NCBI RefSeq assembly: GCF_042665525.1
Contig: NZ_JBHTCQ010000001.1
Span: forward strand, 1,922,001 to 1,986,000
Direction: 5' to 3'
Source: Allobogoriella alba
GTDB taxonomy: Bacteria; Actinomycetota; Actinomycetes; Actinomycetales; Actinomycetaceae
DNA: 64,000 bases
In this document: positions 43,542 to 52,599 of the stretch, in pieces
Numbering within the stretch: the first letter of the stretch is position 1
Layout of the letters: every line of letters starts with the position of its first letter
Program-made: the position numbers and the translations under genes
Notes under the pieces: model-generated
The model's database searches: none
What the model was told of the DNA's origin: nothing
Seen by the model: the letters and a program-made list of their open reading frames with translations, nothing else

Positions 43542-44744
43542 ATGACCGTACGACACCTCCGTACGGCCGCGACGATCGCCGCGGCGGCGCTCGCGACCGC
43601 GACGCTCGCGGCACCGTCGGCCGCCGAGGACCTGCCCGACATCATCGGGCACCGCGGGAGCGCCGGTACGGCACCGGAGAACACGGTGCCTTCGATGCGT
43701 GACGCCCGGACCGCGGGGTCGGAGCTGTTCGAGATCGACCTCCAGCTCAGCAGCGACGGCGTGCCGTTCCTCTTCCACGACGCCACACCCGGCCGGACCA
43801 CCGACGTCGAGGACGTCTTTCCGGAGCGGGCGGACGACCACATCACGTCCTTCACCTGGGACGAGCTCTCGCGGCTCGACGCCGGCTCGTACTTCGGCAC
43901 GCCCTTCGACGGGACGCGGATCCCGCACCTCGATGCGGCGGCACGTCAGGCTCGGGGATCCACCGGCGTCAACATCGAGGTCAAGGAGCCGGCGGCCTCC
44001 CCAGGGGTGGAGCAGGTCCTCGCCGAGTCGCTCGCGACGGACCCCGACTGGCAGCGGCTGCTGCGGCAGGACAAGCTCGTCGTGAGCTCCTTCGACGTCG
44101 GTTCGCTGGAGGCCTTCCACGAGCTGGCGCCGCACGTCCCGGTGCTGCCGATCGTCAGCGAGCTGCCCGACGACGAGACGCTCGCGTCCTGGGCGGAGTA
44201 CGCCGGCGGTGTGGTGACCGACTACCGCAACCTGGAGGCCGCCGACGTCGACCGGGTGCATGCTCTCGGGCTCGACCTCGCCACGTACACGGTCAACGAC
44301 CCGGAGTCGATGCAGCACCTCACCGACCTCGGTGTCGACCGCATCATCACCGACTTCCCGCGGGTCCTCGCGCGCATGCAGGCCGGCCAGGACCCGGTGC
44401 CCGCGGCCAACGGCATCGAGGTGGCCGACGTCGTCGCGGACGTCCCGGGCGCGGACCTGCAGCCCGAGACCGGAGAGCACGTCGTGCTCACCAACACCTC
44501 GGACGAGCCCGTCGACGTCAGCGGCTACCTGCTGCAGGACGCAGCGATCAACCGTCTCACCGTCGGTGAGGGGTACGTGCTCCGGCCCGGCGCGGAGCTG
44601 CGGGTCTACACCGGACCAGGGACGAACGCGGAGGACGCCTACTACAACGACCTCGACGCCAACGTGCTGAACAATGCCGGCGACTCGATCGCCGTCCTCA
44701 GCCCAGACCCCGCGCGCGTGCTGCTGGACCTCTACGGGTACTGA
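43542..44744 (+). CDS. Secreted glycerophosphodiester phosphodiesterase with C-terminal lamin-tail domain
   Basis: A 400-residue exported protein. Signal peptide residues 1-28 (Ala-rich, ending APSAAE), then a GDPD TIM barrel (about 32-285) with the catalytic HRGSAGTAPENT and metal-binding FEIDLQ, and EVKEP. The C-terminal ~105 residues (VADVVADVPGADLQPETGEH onward, with YLLQDAAINRL and AYYNDLDANVLNNAGD) look like a lamin-tail (LTD) domain, a fold often used for extracellular binding. A strong GAGGAGGAG site precedes the ATG. It would release glycerol phosphate from phosphodiesters outside the cell. Confidence 0.88.
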   Translation: MTVRHLRTAATIAAAALATATLAAPSAAEDLPDIIGHRGSAGTAPENTVPSMRDARTAGSELFEIDLQLSSDGVPFLFHDATPGRTTDVEDVFPERADDHITSFTWDELSRLDAGSYFGTPFDGTRIPHLDAAARQARGSTGVNIEVKEPAASPGVEQVLAESLATDPDWQRLLRQDKLVVSSFDVGSLEAFHELAPHVPVLPIVSELPDDETLASWAEYAGGVVTDYRNLEAADVDRVHALGLDLATYTVNDPESMQHLTDLGVDRIITDFPRVLARMQAGQDPVPAANGIEVADVVADVPGADLQPETGEHVVLTNTSDEPVDVSGYLLQDAAINRLTVGEGYVLRPGAELRVYTGPGTNAEDAYYNDLDANVLNNAGDSIAVLSPDPARVLLDLYGY

Positions 44745-44812
44745 GCGGCGGCGACGCGCGTAGGCGGGCGTGGCTCGGCGGCGGGGGACCTGCACCGGCG
44801 TACCGTGGCCGT

Positions 44813-45763
44813 GTGAGCAGGGACGACGCCGCTGAGCTCGGACCCCGGAGCGGACTCGGGGACGAGGCCGACGAGCACGTCCTCGACGCCTTCGCGCGTC
44901 ATCTCGCCCTGCAGCGCAACCTCAGCGAGCACACGGTCCGGGCCTACCTCGGGGATGTCGGGTCGCTCGTCGCGCACCTGCAGGAGTCCGGCGCCCGGCT
45001 CGCCGAGCTCGACCTCACCCGGCTGCGCGCCTGGCTGGTGGGCCAGCAGCGCCGCGGCATGGCCCGTGCGACCCTGGCCCGGCGGGTGGCCGCGGTCCGG
45101 ACCTTCTGCACCTGGGCGGCGCGCGCCGGCCACCTCCCGGTCGACGTGGGCGCACGGCTGCGCAGCCCACGCCCCGACCGGCATCTGCCGGCCGTCCTGG
45201 ACGTCGCGGGCGCGGCGGCCCTGCTGGAGTACGCGCAGGTCCGCGCGGCCGACGACGAGCCGGAGCACCTGCGCGACTGGGCCGCGCTGGAGCTGCTCTA
45301 CGCCAGCGGTGTGCGCGTCAGCGAGCTGGTCGGCACCGACGTCGGGGACCTCGACCTCGGCGAGCGCACCGTGCGGGTGACCGGCAAGGGCGACAAGGAG
45401 CGCGTCGTGCCGTTCGGCATCCCCGCGGCCCGGGCCCTGGACCGGTGGGTCGAGCGCGGCCGGCCGCAGCTCGTCGAGCCGCGGACCGGGTCCGCCCTCT
45501 TCCTGGGCGTGCGCGGCGGGCGGCTCGACCCGCGCACGCTGCGGGGCGTCCTGCACCGGCTCGCCGCCCAGGCCGGGGTGCAGGACCTGGCCCCGCACGG
45601 GCTGCGCCACTCGGCCGCCACCCACCTGCTCGCGGGCGGGTCGGACCTGCGCACCGTCCAGGAGGTCCTCGGGCACGCGTCCCTCGCGACCACGCAGCGC
45701 TACACGCACGTCACACCCGAGCGGCTGCGTGCGGCCTACACCCAGGCGCATCCGCGCGCCTGA
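44813..45763 (+). CDS. xerC: Tyrosine recombinase XerC
   Basis: A 316-residue recombinase that resolves chromosome dimers at dif. The N-terminal SAM-like DNA-binding domain (residues 25-110) is followed by the catalytic Arg in LYASGVRVSEL, Lys in GKGDKERVVPF, HGLRHSAATH, LGHAS and the nucleophile Tyr in TTQRYTHV; all are intact. Its position between dprA and rpsB is the housekeeping one. The GTG at 44813 is 6 nt after TACCGT, a leaderless-type start. A hairpin follows 16 nt after the stop. Confidence 0.93.
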   Translation: MSRDDAAELGPRSGLGDEADEHVLDAFARHLALQRNLSEHTVRAYLGDVGSLVAHLQESGARLAELDLTRLRAWLVGQQRRGMARATLARRVAAVRTFCTWAARAGHLPVDVGARLRSPRPDRHLPAVLDVAGAAALLEYAQVRAADDEPEHLRDWAALELLYASGVRVSELVGTDVGDLDLGERTVRVTGKGDKERVVPFGIPAARALDRWVERGRPQLVEPRTGSALFLGVRGGRLDPRTLRGVLHRLAAQAGVQDLAPHGLRHSAATHLLAGGSDLRTVQEVLGHASLATTQRYTHVTPERLRAAYTQAHPRA

Positions 45764-45769
45764 GCTCGC

Positions 45770-46453
45770 CTACCCCTCGGCGGCCGCCGCCGCAGCGGCG
45801 GCCGCCCGCTCCAGCCAGGCGGGTCGTCGGCCCCACCGCGCCGGCGGGATGGGCCGGCCCTGGGCGGACTCCTGGACCACCGTCGCCATGCGCCGGTCCC
45901 GGGTCGCCTCCTGCTTGGCGCTCGCCACCCACCGCACGCAGGTGCGGCGGTACGACGGCGAGGCGGCCTCCCAGAACGCCGTGGCGGCGGGCGAGGCCGC
46001 GAGCAGCTCCGCGTGCTCAGGCCGCAGCAGGATCTCGTCGCCCTGCTCGTAGGAGTAGACGGCGGTGCGCTCGGGGTCGCGCGCCTCGAAGGCGGCGAGC
46101 CCGGCCGGACGCATCCGGCCCTCGGCGATGAGGCGCTCGACCGCCTCCACGTTGATGCGGCTCCAGGAGCTGCCACGCCGGCGCGGGGTCCAGCGCTGCC
46201 GTCTGCGGTCGGCGTCGACCGGCTGGGAGAGCGAGTCGATCCAGCCGAAGCAGAGCGCCTCGGGCACCGCCTCGACCCACGTCAGCCCACGCTCCGGCAC
46301 ATGCTTCTTCCGCAGCTCCATCCAGAGCTCGTCGGCGGTGTCGTGGTTCTCCTCGAGCCAGGCCCGGAACTCCTCGGGCCCGCGGAAGAACACCGCGGGT
46401 CGATCGGCGCTGCCGCCCGGTGTACCAGCCACGGGTCCGAGCGTGCCACGCAC
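45770..46453 (-). CDS. YdeI/OmpD-associated family protein
   Basis: A 227-residue protein of the YdeI/OmdA family (general and cationic peptide stress in some bacteria). The FFRGPEEFRAWLEENH start, LCFGWIDSLSQPVDADR, RWTPRRRGSSWSRIN and the late C-terminal OmdA-like helices (SYRRTCVRWVASAKQEATR) support the call. The final residues are a run of Ala encoded by an inverted repeat, which may be the xerC terminator read as coding sequence. It is the only minus-strand gene between xerC and the M23 peptidase and is convergent with xerC (6 bp apart). Confidence 0.82.
   Translation of the reverse strand: MRGTLGPVAGTPGGSADRPAVFFRGPEEFRAWLEENHDTADELWMELRKKHVPERGLTWVEAVPEALCFGWIDSLSQPVDADRRRQRWTPRRRGSSWSRINVEAVERLIAEGRMRPAGLAAFEARDPERTAVYSYEQGDEILLRPEHAELLAASPAATAFWEAASPSYRRTCVRWVASAKQEATRDRRMATVVQESAQGRPIPPARWGRRPAWLERAAAAAAAAAEG
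45779..45806 (+). terminator. Perfect 12-bp hairpin after xerC, inside the 3' end of the YdeI gene
   Basis: GGCGGCCGCCGC (45779-45790) and GCGGCGGCCGCC (45795-45806) are exact reverse complements around CGCA. It lies 16 nt after the xerC stop. On the minus strand the same bases encode the poly-Ala tail. Confidence 0.6.
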
Positions 46454-46466
46454 TCCTTCCCGGTGG

Positions 46467-47156
46467 CTACGGGCCGCGCGGCCCGAACGGCAGCAGCCGG
46501 ATCACGACGTCGGCTCCCAGCAGGGTCAACGGGTCGATGTAGCTGTCCGCGCCCGTCCGTGCTCCCAGATGCAAGCACGCCGGAGAGCGCGGTGCGCAGT
46601 GGCCGGCCTCGAGGTGACCGAGCACGTCGCCGGCCGAGACGCGGTCGCCGGCCGAGACCGTCGGCGCGACGGGCTCGTACGTGGTGCGGATGCCGTCGGC
46701 GTGCTGGACCGAGACGACGGGCCGGTCGACGACCGTGCCCGCGAACACCACCACCCCGTCCGCCGCGGCCAGCACCACAGCGCCCACGCTCGCCTGGAGG
46801 TCCACGCCGCGGTGGCCCGCTCCCCACACCACGAGCGGTGCGTCGAACTCTCGCAGGACCGGGACCTCCCCGCCCGTCGGCCACCGGTAGCGTCCGGTTG
46901 GCGTCGCGCGGGCCGGGCCGAGGCCGGTGCCCGCTGGTGGCTCCGCCCGGCCCACCGGCCAGGGCCCCGGCGGCCCGGGTGCGGCCGCAGTCGGTCCGGG
47001 GTCGGGCACCCGCACCGTCGTCGCGCCTGCCGGGAGGGCGGACGCCGCGGCGCAGAGCATCGCGCACGCGAGTCCGAGCGCGCGCAGGGGGGACGGGACG
47101 TGTGCCGGCCTTCCGGTCGCGTCATTCGGTGGGCGGGCTCGTCGTCGCGCTGTCAT
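46467..47156 (-). CDS. Secreted M23-family peptidoglycan peptidase
   Basis: A 229-residue exported protein: signal sequence (about residues 22-45), Pro/Gly-rich linker, then a LytM/M23 domain with zinc-binding GHRGVDLQ and the late LHLGAR. TGRYRWPTGGEVPVLREF precedes it, as in M23 proteins of this locus. The second His of the usual HxH motif is the one in HLG; the preceding position is Leu with Cys before it, so activity is likely but not certain. The ATG at 47156 is chosen because a normal signal peptide follows. Divergent from rpsB. Confidence 0.85.
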   Translation of the reverse strand: MTARRRARPPNDATGRPAHVPSPLRALGLACAMLCAAASALPAGATTVRVPDPGPTAAAPGPPGPWPVGRAEPPAGTGLGPARATPTGRYRWPTGGEVPVLREFDAPLVVWGAGHRGVDLQASVGAVVLAAADGVVVFAGTVVDRPVVSVQHADGIRTTYEPVAPTVSAGDRVSAGDVLGHLEAGHCAPRSPACLHLGARTGADSYIDPLTLLGADVVIRLLPFGPRGP

Positions 47157-47534
47157 GGCGGCAGCATGCGACGGCCGGGGGACGAGGCGCTCGGTGCGTG
47201 ACGGCGCCTGTGGACGGCGTGGCATCGGACGTGACCGGTCCCGCAGGAAATGCCCGCCGACCAGCGCGCCGCATCGGCTAGCATGGGTCCCGCAGCCGGC
47301 GGAAGTCGGCTGACATCGCGTGCCCGCACATCGCCGCACCAGCCCGTCCACCGTGTCGGGACCCAGGTCGGCGAGGCGAGAAGCAGCGGTCCCGGGGCCA
47401 CGCCCCGGGTGCTCGCTCGTCGCAGGCACCAGGGCTCGACACGAGCAGACAACCGGAAACCGGGCCACGACGGGCGGGCGAGAGCACGCCCCGGCCCCCT
47501 CTGCGCGGGCGACCGCGCCGGAAAGGACAGCCCC
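47157..47534 (+). other. Intergenic region with the rpsB promoter and long leader
   Basis: This 378-bp stretch between the divergent M23 gene and rpsB holds no convincing gene. TAGCAT at 47279-47284 is a good -10 candidate and would give a leader of about 250 nt before rpsB, ending in GAAAGGACAG before the ATG. The leader could hold a ribosomal-protein-binding structure, but I could not define one by eye. Confidence 0.5.
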
Positions 47535-48611
<1,077 letters not shown>

Positions 48612-48642
48612 CCCACCACCGCTGATCTGGAGAGGATCGTTC

Positions 48643-49482
48643 ATGGCGAACTACACCGCCGCCGACATCAAGACCCTGCGTGAGAAGACCGGCGCGGGCA
48701 TGCTCGACGTCAAGAAGGCCCTCGACGAGGCCGACGGCGATCAGGACAAGGCGCTGGAGATCATCCGGGTCAAGGGCCTGAAGGGCGTCGCCAAGCGCGA
48801 GGGCCGCACCGTCGCCGAGGGCCTGGTGGCGGCCGAGGTCGTCGCCGAGGGCGACGGTGAGTCGGGCGTCATCGTCGAGGTCAACTCGGAGACGGACTTC
48901 GTCGCGAAGAACCAGACGTTCATCGACTTCGCCAACAGCGTGCTCGCGGCGGCCGTGTCCTCCGGCGCGGCCGACGTCGACGCCCTGCTGGCCGCCGAGG
49001 TCGACGGCGAGACCGTGCAGTCGAAGCTCGACAACATCGCCGCCACGCTCGGCGAGAAGATCGTCGTCCGCCGGGTCGCCCGCGTCAGCGGCGAGAAGGT
49101 GGCGCTGTACCTGCACCGCACCGCGAAGGACCTCCCGCCGTCGGTGGGCGTGCTCGTCGCCTCCGACGCGGCCGGTGCCGCCGTCGCGCGCGACGTCGCC
49201 ATGCACGTCGCGGCCTACTCGCCGAACTACCTCACCCGCGAGGACGTCCCGGCGGACCTGGTGGAGAACGAGCGGCGCATCGCCGAGGAGACCGCCCGCA
49301 ACGAGGGCAAGCCGGAGCAGGCGCTGCCGAAGATCATCGAGGGGCGCCTGGGCGGGTTCTTCAAGGAGAACGTGCTCCTGGACCAGGCGTACGCGAAGGA
49401 GCCGAAGAAGAGCGTCGGCTCGATCGTGGCCGAGGTCGGTGGCACGATCAGCGGTTACGTCCGCTTCCGCGTCGGTTCCTGA
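48643..49482 (+). CDS. tsf: Elongation factor Ts
   Basis: A 279-residue guanine-exchange factor for EF-Tu. The N-terminal UBA-like part has KTLREKTGAGMLDVKKALDE; the core has EVNSETDFVAKN, the EF-Tu Mg-displacing motif; the dimer region has MHVAAYSPNYLTREDVP and the end is GGTISGYVRFRVGS. GGAGAGG precedes the ATG. Co-transcribed with rpsB; a stable hairpin follows. Confidence 0.97.
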   Translation: MANYTAADIKTLREKTGAGMLDVKKALDEADGDQDKALEIIRVKGLKGVAKREGRTVAEGLVAAEVVAEGDGESGVIVEVNSETDFVAKNQTFIDFANSVLAAAVSSGAADVDALLAAEVDGETVQSKLDNIAATLGEKIVVRRVARVSGEKVALYLHRTAKDLPPSVGVLVASDAAGAAVARDVAMHVAAYSPNYLTREDVPADLVENERRIAEETARNEGKPEQALPKIIEGRLGGFFKENVLLDQAYAKEPKKSVGSIVAEVGGTISGYVRFRVGS

Positions 49483-49490
49483 CGCATCCG

Positions 49491-49524
49491 GGTGGCCCCG
49501 GTCCGGCGACGGGCCGGGGCCACC
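49491..49524 (+). terminator. Hairpin terminator after tsf
   Basis: GGTGGCCCCGGTCC (49491-49504) and GGGCCGGGGCCACC (49511-49524) form a 14-bp stem with one T-G wobble and loop GGCGAC. It starts 8 nt after the tsf stop and has no T-run. Confidence 0.75.
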
Positions 49525-49580
49525 GCCGCACCCGGGCACGCCGCGATGGCTCGGCCCAGCCGTCCAGCAGGAGGTAGAAG

Positions 49581-50345
49581 ATGACCGACGGAGTCACCGA
49601 CCGCCCCGGTTCCCGGCGCGTGCTGCTCAAGCTCTCCGGGGAGGTGTTCGGCGGCGGTGCCGTCGGCCTCGACCCGGACGTCGTCGCCGGCATCGCCCGG
49701 CAGATCGCCGTCGCGGCGGCGGACGGCGTCCAGGTGGCCGTCGTGGTCGGGGGCGGCAACTTCTTCCGCGGCGCCGAGCTCTCCCGCCGCGGCCTCGACC
49801 GGTCCCGCGCCGACTACATGGGCATGCTCGGCACGGTCATGAACGCCCTCGCCCTCCAGGACTTCCTCGAGCAGGCCGGCGTGCGCACCCGCGTGCAGAC
49901 CGCCATCACCATGGGCCAGGTCGCCGAGCCGTACATCCCGCTGCGCGCCATCCGGCACCTCGAGAAGGGCCGGGTGGTCGTCTTCGCCGCCGGCGCCGGC
50001 ATGCCGTTCTTCACCACCGACACCGTCGCCGCCCAGCGCGCGCTGGAGACGCACTGCCAGGAGGTGCTGGTCGGCAAGAAGGGCGTCGACGGGGTCTACA
50101 CCGCGGACCCGAAGGTCGACCCCACCGCGACCCGCATCGACCACATCACCTACGCCGACGCCCTCAGTCGAGGCCTGCGCGTGGCCGACGCCGCCGCCTT
50201 CAGCCTGTGCATGGACAACGGCTTGGCGATGCGCGTGTTCGGCATGGAGGGGGACGGCAACGTCACGCGGGCGCTGCGCGGTGAGAGGATCGGAACGCTC
50301 GTGACCACCGAACCGCAGATGCAGACCACCGAGGAGCGACCGTGA
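49581..50345 (+). CDS. pyrH: UMP kinase
   Basis: A 254-residue amino-acid-kinase-fold enzyme that phosphorylates UMP to UDP. LLKLSGEVFGGG, VVVGGGNFFRGAEL, ADYMGMLGTVMNALAL, GMPFFTTDTVAAQRA and KKGVDGVYTADPKVDP are the expected substrate and ATP blocks. AGGAGG lies upstream of the ATG. It overlaps frr (GTGA). Confidence 0.96.
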   Translation: MTDGVTDRPGSRRVLLKLSGEVFGGGAVGLDPDVVAGIARQIAVAAADGVQVAVVVGGGNFFRGAELSRRGLDRSRADYMGMLGTVMNALALQDFLEQAGVRTRVQTAITMGQVAEPYIPLRAIRHLEKGRVVVFAAGAGMPFFTTDTVAAQRALETHCQEVLVGKKGVDGVYTADPKVDPTATRIDHITYADALSRGLRVADAAAFSLCMDNGLAMRVFGMEGDGNVTRALRGERIGTLVTTEPQMQTTEERP

Positions 50346-50899
50346 TCGATGACGCCATGCTCGAGGCCGAGGACAAGATGGACAAGGCGGTGGAGGTGGC
50401 GCGCGAGGAGCTCGGACACATTCGGTCCGGACGCGCCAACGCCGGGATGTTCGCCCCGATCCTCGTGGACTACTACGGCTCCCCGACACCCCTGCAGCAG
50501 CTGGGCTCGGTGACCATCCCCGAGGCCCGCACCGTCCTCATCAGCCCGTACGACCGCACCGCGTCCGACGCGATCGTGCGCGCCCTGCGTGACTCCGACC
50601 TCGGCGTGAACCCCACCGACGACGGGAACGTCATCCGCGTCGTGCTGCCCACCCTCACCGAGGAGCGGCGCCGCGACTACGTCAAGCTCGCCCGCTCCAA
50701 GGGGGAGGACGCCCGGATCGCGATCCGGGCGGTGCGCCGCAAGGCCAAGGAGGAGCTCGACCGGATCAAGAAGGACGGCGAGGCCGGGCAGGACGAGGTG
50801 GAGCGCGCCGAGAAGGAGCTCGAGGCGCTCACCAAGAAGCACGTGGACGTCGTCGACGCGCTCCTGGAGGGCAAGGAGAAGGAGCTGCTCGAGGTCTGA
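50342..50899 (+). CDS. frr: Ribosome recycling factor
   Basis: A 185-residue RRF, which splits post-termination ribosomes with EF-G. HIRSGRANAGMFAPILVDYY, the PLQQLGSVTIPEART hinge region and the ERRRDYVKLARSKGEDARIA helices are canonical, as is the length. GTG at 50342 overlaps the pyrH stop. cdsA follows after 12 bp. Confidence 0.97.
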   Translation: MIDDAMLEAEDKMDKAVEVAREELGHIRSGRANAGMFAPILVDYYGSPTPLQQLGSVTIPEARTVLISPYDRTASDAIVRALRDSDLGVNPTDDGNVIRVVLPTLTEERRRDYVKLARSKGEDARIAIRAVRRKAKEELDRIKKDGEAGQDEVERAEKELEALTKKHVDVVDALLEGKEKELLEV

Positions 50900-50911
50900 G
50901 CAGGCGGATCG

Positions 50912-51838
50912 ATGGACAGTCCCACCGACCCGATCACCGGTGCGATCCGGCGACTGAACGACGCGCGCCGGCGTGCCACGACGGCGCTCGTCGAGCCGGC
51001 CCCGCCGCGGCCGGCACCGCTCGCCCCGACCGGTCGCGCAGGACGCAACCTGCCGGCCGCCATCGGCGTCGGGGTGGGACTCCTGGCGCTCGTCGGGGCG
51101 TCCTTGTTCATCCGCCGCGAGGCGTTCGTCGTGCTCGCCACGCTCGCGGTGTGCGCGGCGCTGTGGGAGCTCGCCGGCGCGGTCTCCCAGCGGCGTGTGC
51201 GCATCCCTGTGCTGCCGCTGTGGGTCGGTGCGGTCGGGATGCTCGTCTCCGCCTGGGTCGCCGGCGAGGAGGCCCTCTTCGTGGCCTTCACCCTCACGGC
51301 CGGCGGCGTGTTCGTCTGGCGGGTCATCGACGGCGGGGGCATGGACGCCGTCCGGGACGCCGCGGCGGGCATCTTCGCGGCCGCGTACGTCCCGCTGCTC
51401 GGCGCCTTCACCGTCCTCCTGCTGCGCCTCGAGGACGGTCCGTGGCTGGTGCTCGCCGTCCTCCTCGTCGCGGTGGCCAACGACACCGGCGGGTACGTCG
51501 CCGGCGTGTTCTTCGGCCGCACCCCGATGGCACCGTCGATCAGCCCGAAGAAGTCCTGGGAGGGCGCGGCCGGTTCACTCGTGCTCGCCTGCGCGGTCGG
51601 GATCGCCGTCGTCGCCCTCACCCTCGACGGGCCGTGGTGGGCCGGCGCGGTGCTCGGCGCCGCCGCCGTGCTGTCCGCGACCACCGGCGACCTCGCCGAG
51701 TCGCTGCTCAAGCGTGACCTCGGCCTGAAGGACATGGGGTCCCTCCTGCCGGGACACGGCGGAGTGATGGACCGCCTCGACTCGATCCTCGTCTGCGCGC
51801 CCGTGTGCTACGCGGTGCTGCGGCTGCTGGTCGTCTGA
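50912..51838 (+). CDS. cdsA: Phosphatidate cytidylyltransferase
   Basis: A 308-residue membrane enzyme that makes CDP-diacylglycerol for phospholipid synthesis. Eight or so membrane helices follow a Pro/Arg-rich cytoplasmic N-terminus of about 48 residues. The family signature is near the C-terminus: SLLKRDLGLKDMGSLLPGHG, then GVMDRLDS with the catalytic Asp. NDTGGYVAGVFFGRT and SPKKSWEG precede it. Located, as usual, after frr. Confidence 0.95.
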   Translation: MDSPTDPITGAIRRLNDARRRATTALVEPAPPRPAPLAPTGRAGRNLPAAIGVGVGLLALVGASLFIRREAFVVLATLAVCAALWELAGAVSQRRVRIPVLPLWVGAVGMLVSAWVAGEEALFVAFTLTAGGVFVWRVIDGGGMDAVRDAAAGIFAAAYVPLLGAFTVLLLRLEDGPWLVLAVLLVAVANDTGGYVAGVFFGRTPMAPSISPKKSWEGAAGSLVLACAVGIAVVALTLDGPWWAGAVLGAAAVLSATTGDLAESLLKRDLGLKDMGSLLPGHGGVMDRLDSILVCAPVCYAVLRLLVV

Positions 51839-51941
51839 CGGCGTGGCGCCTGGCCCGACCCGGGCCGGCGCGGTGAGAGGATGGGCCCGCAGCCGCAGAG
51901 GGTGCGCCATACTCGCAGCGACGGACACGGAAGGAGCTGGG

Positions 51942-52580
51942 ATGACGCCGATGTTCCCGACGGCGGGTCGCTGGCGCACGGGGTACGACCGTGAGCAGGT
52001 GGAGGAGTTCTTCGCCCGTGCGCGGGCCTCCTACGAGGCCGACGACGCCGACGGAGCAGCCGGGCCGGAGGGGGCGCCACCGCCGCCGGCACCGCCCGAG
52101 GGCGAGGACGACGAAGCGCAGGCAGCGCCCGCGCCGACGGGCCCCATCGACGAGCACGACGTGCGCGGTGCCGCCTTCGACCTCGTGCGTGACGGGTACG
52201 CCACCGCCGCCGTCGACGCCGCGCTCGACCGGCTGGAGGCCGCGTTCGTCCAGCGCCGCCGCGCCGCCTTCATCGCGGAGCAGGGGGAGTCCGCGTGGAT
52301 GGACCGCGTCGCGGACCTCGCGACCACGCTCTACCCGCGACTGCTGCGGCCGGCGGGGCGCCGGTTCCGCGCTCCGGAGAAGGGGCGGGGGTACGACCGC
52401 GAGTCCGTCGACCAGCTGATGGACCGGCTCATCGCGTACTTCGACGAGGGCGGCGAGATGACCTCGGCCGAGCTGCGCTCGACGACGTTCCCGTCCGTGC
52501 CCGCGCGGCGCGCGTACCACGAGGGCACGGTCGACGCGTACCTCGCGCGCGCCGTCGAGGTCCTCGTCGCCGTCGAGTGA
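51942..52580 (+). CDS. DivIVA-domain (DivI1A) repeat protein
   Basis: A 212-residue protein with short DivIVA-type units: GYDREQVEEFFARA near the N-terminus, GYATAAVDAALDRLE in the middle, GYDRESVDQLMDRLIAYFD late, and a final YHEGTVDAYLARAVEVL. A Pro/Glu/Asp/Ala linker separates the first unit from the rest. Related proteins in this locus of other actinobacteria are linked to cell-wall growth, but a role is not proven. AAGGAG lies 5 nt upstream of the ATG at 51942. Between cdsA and dxr; an rlmN gene is not seen here. Confidence 0.82.
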   Translation: MTPMFPTAGRWRTGYDREQVEEFFARARASYEADDADGAAGPEGAPPPPAPPEGEDDEAQAAPAPTGPIDEHDVRGAAFDLVRDGYATAAVDAALDRLEAAFVQRRRAAFIAEQGESAWMDRVADLATTLYPRLLRPAGRRFRAPEKGRGYDRESVDQLMDRLIAYFDEGGEMTSAELRSTTFPSVPARRAYHEGTVDAYLARAVEVLVAVE

Positions 52581-52599
52581 GCCGGCGCGGCCCGATCTC

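Noticed and set aside
44813..45763. Tyrosine recombinase as a sign of a mobile element
   Set aside because: Length, motifs and position between dprA and rpsB are those of housekeeping XerC; no att sites or phage genes are near.
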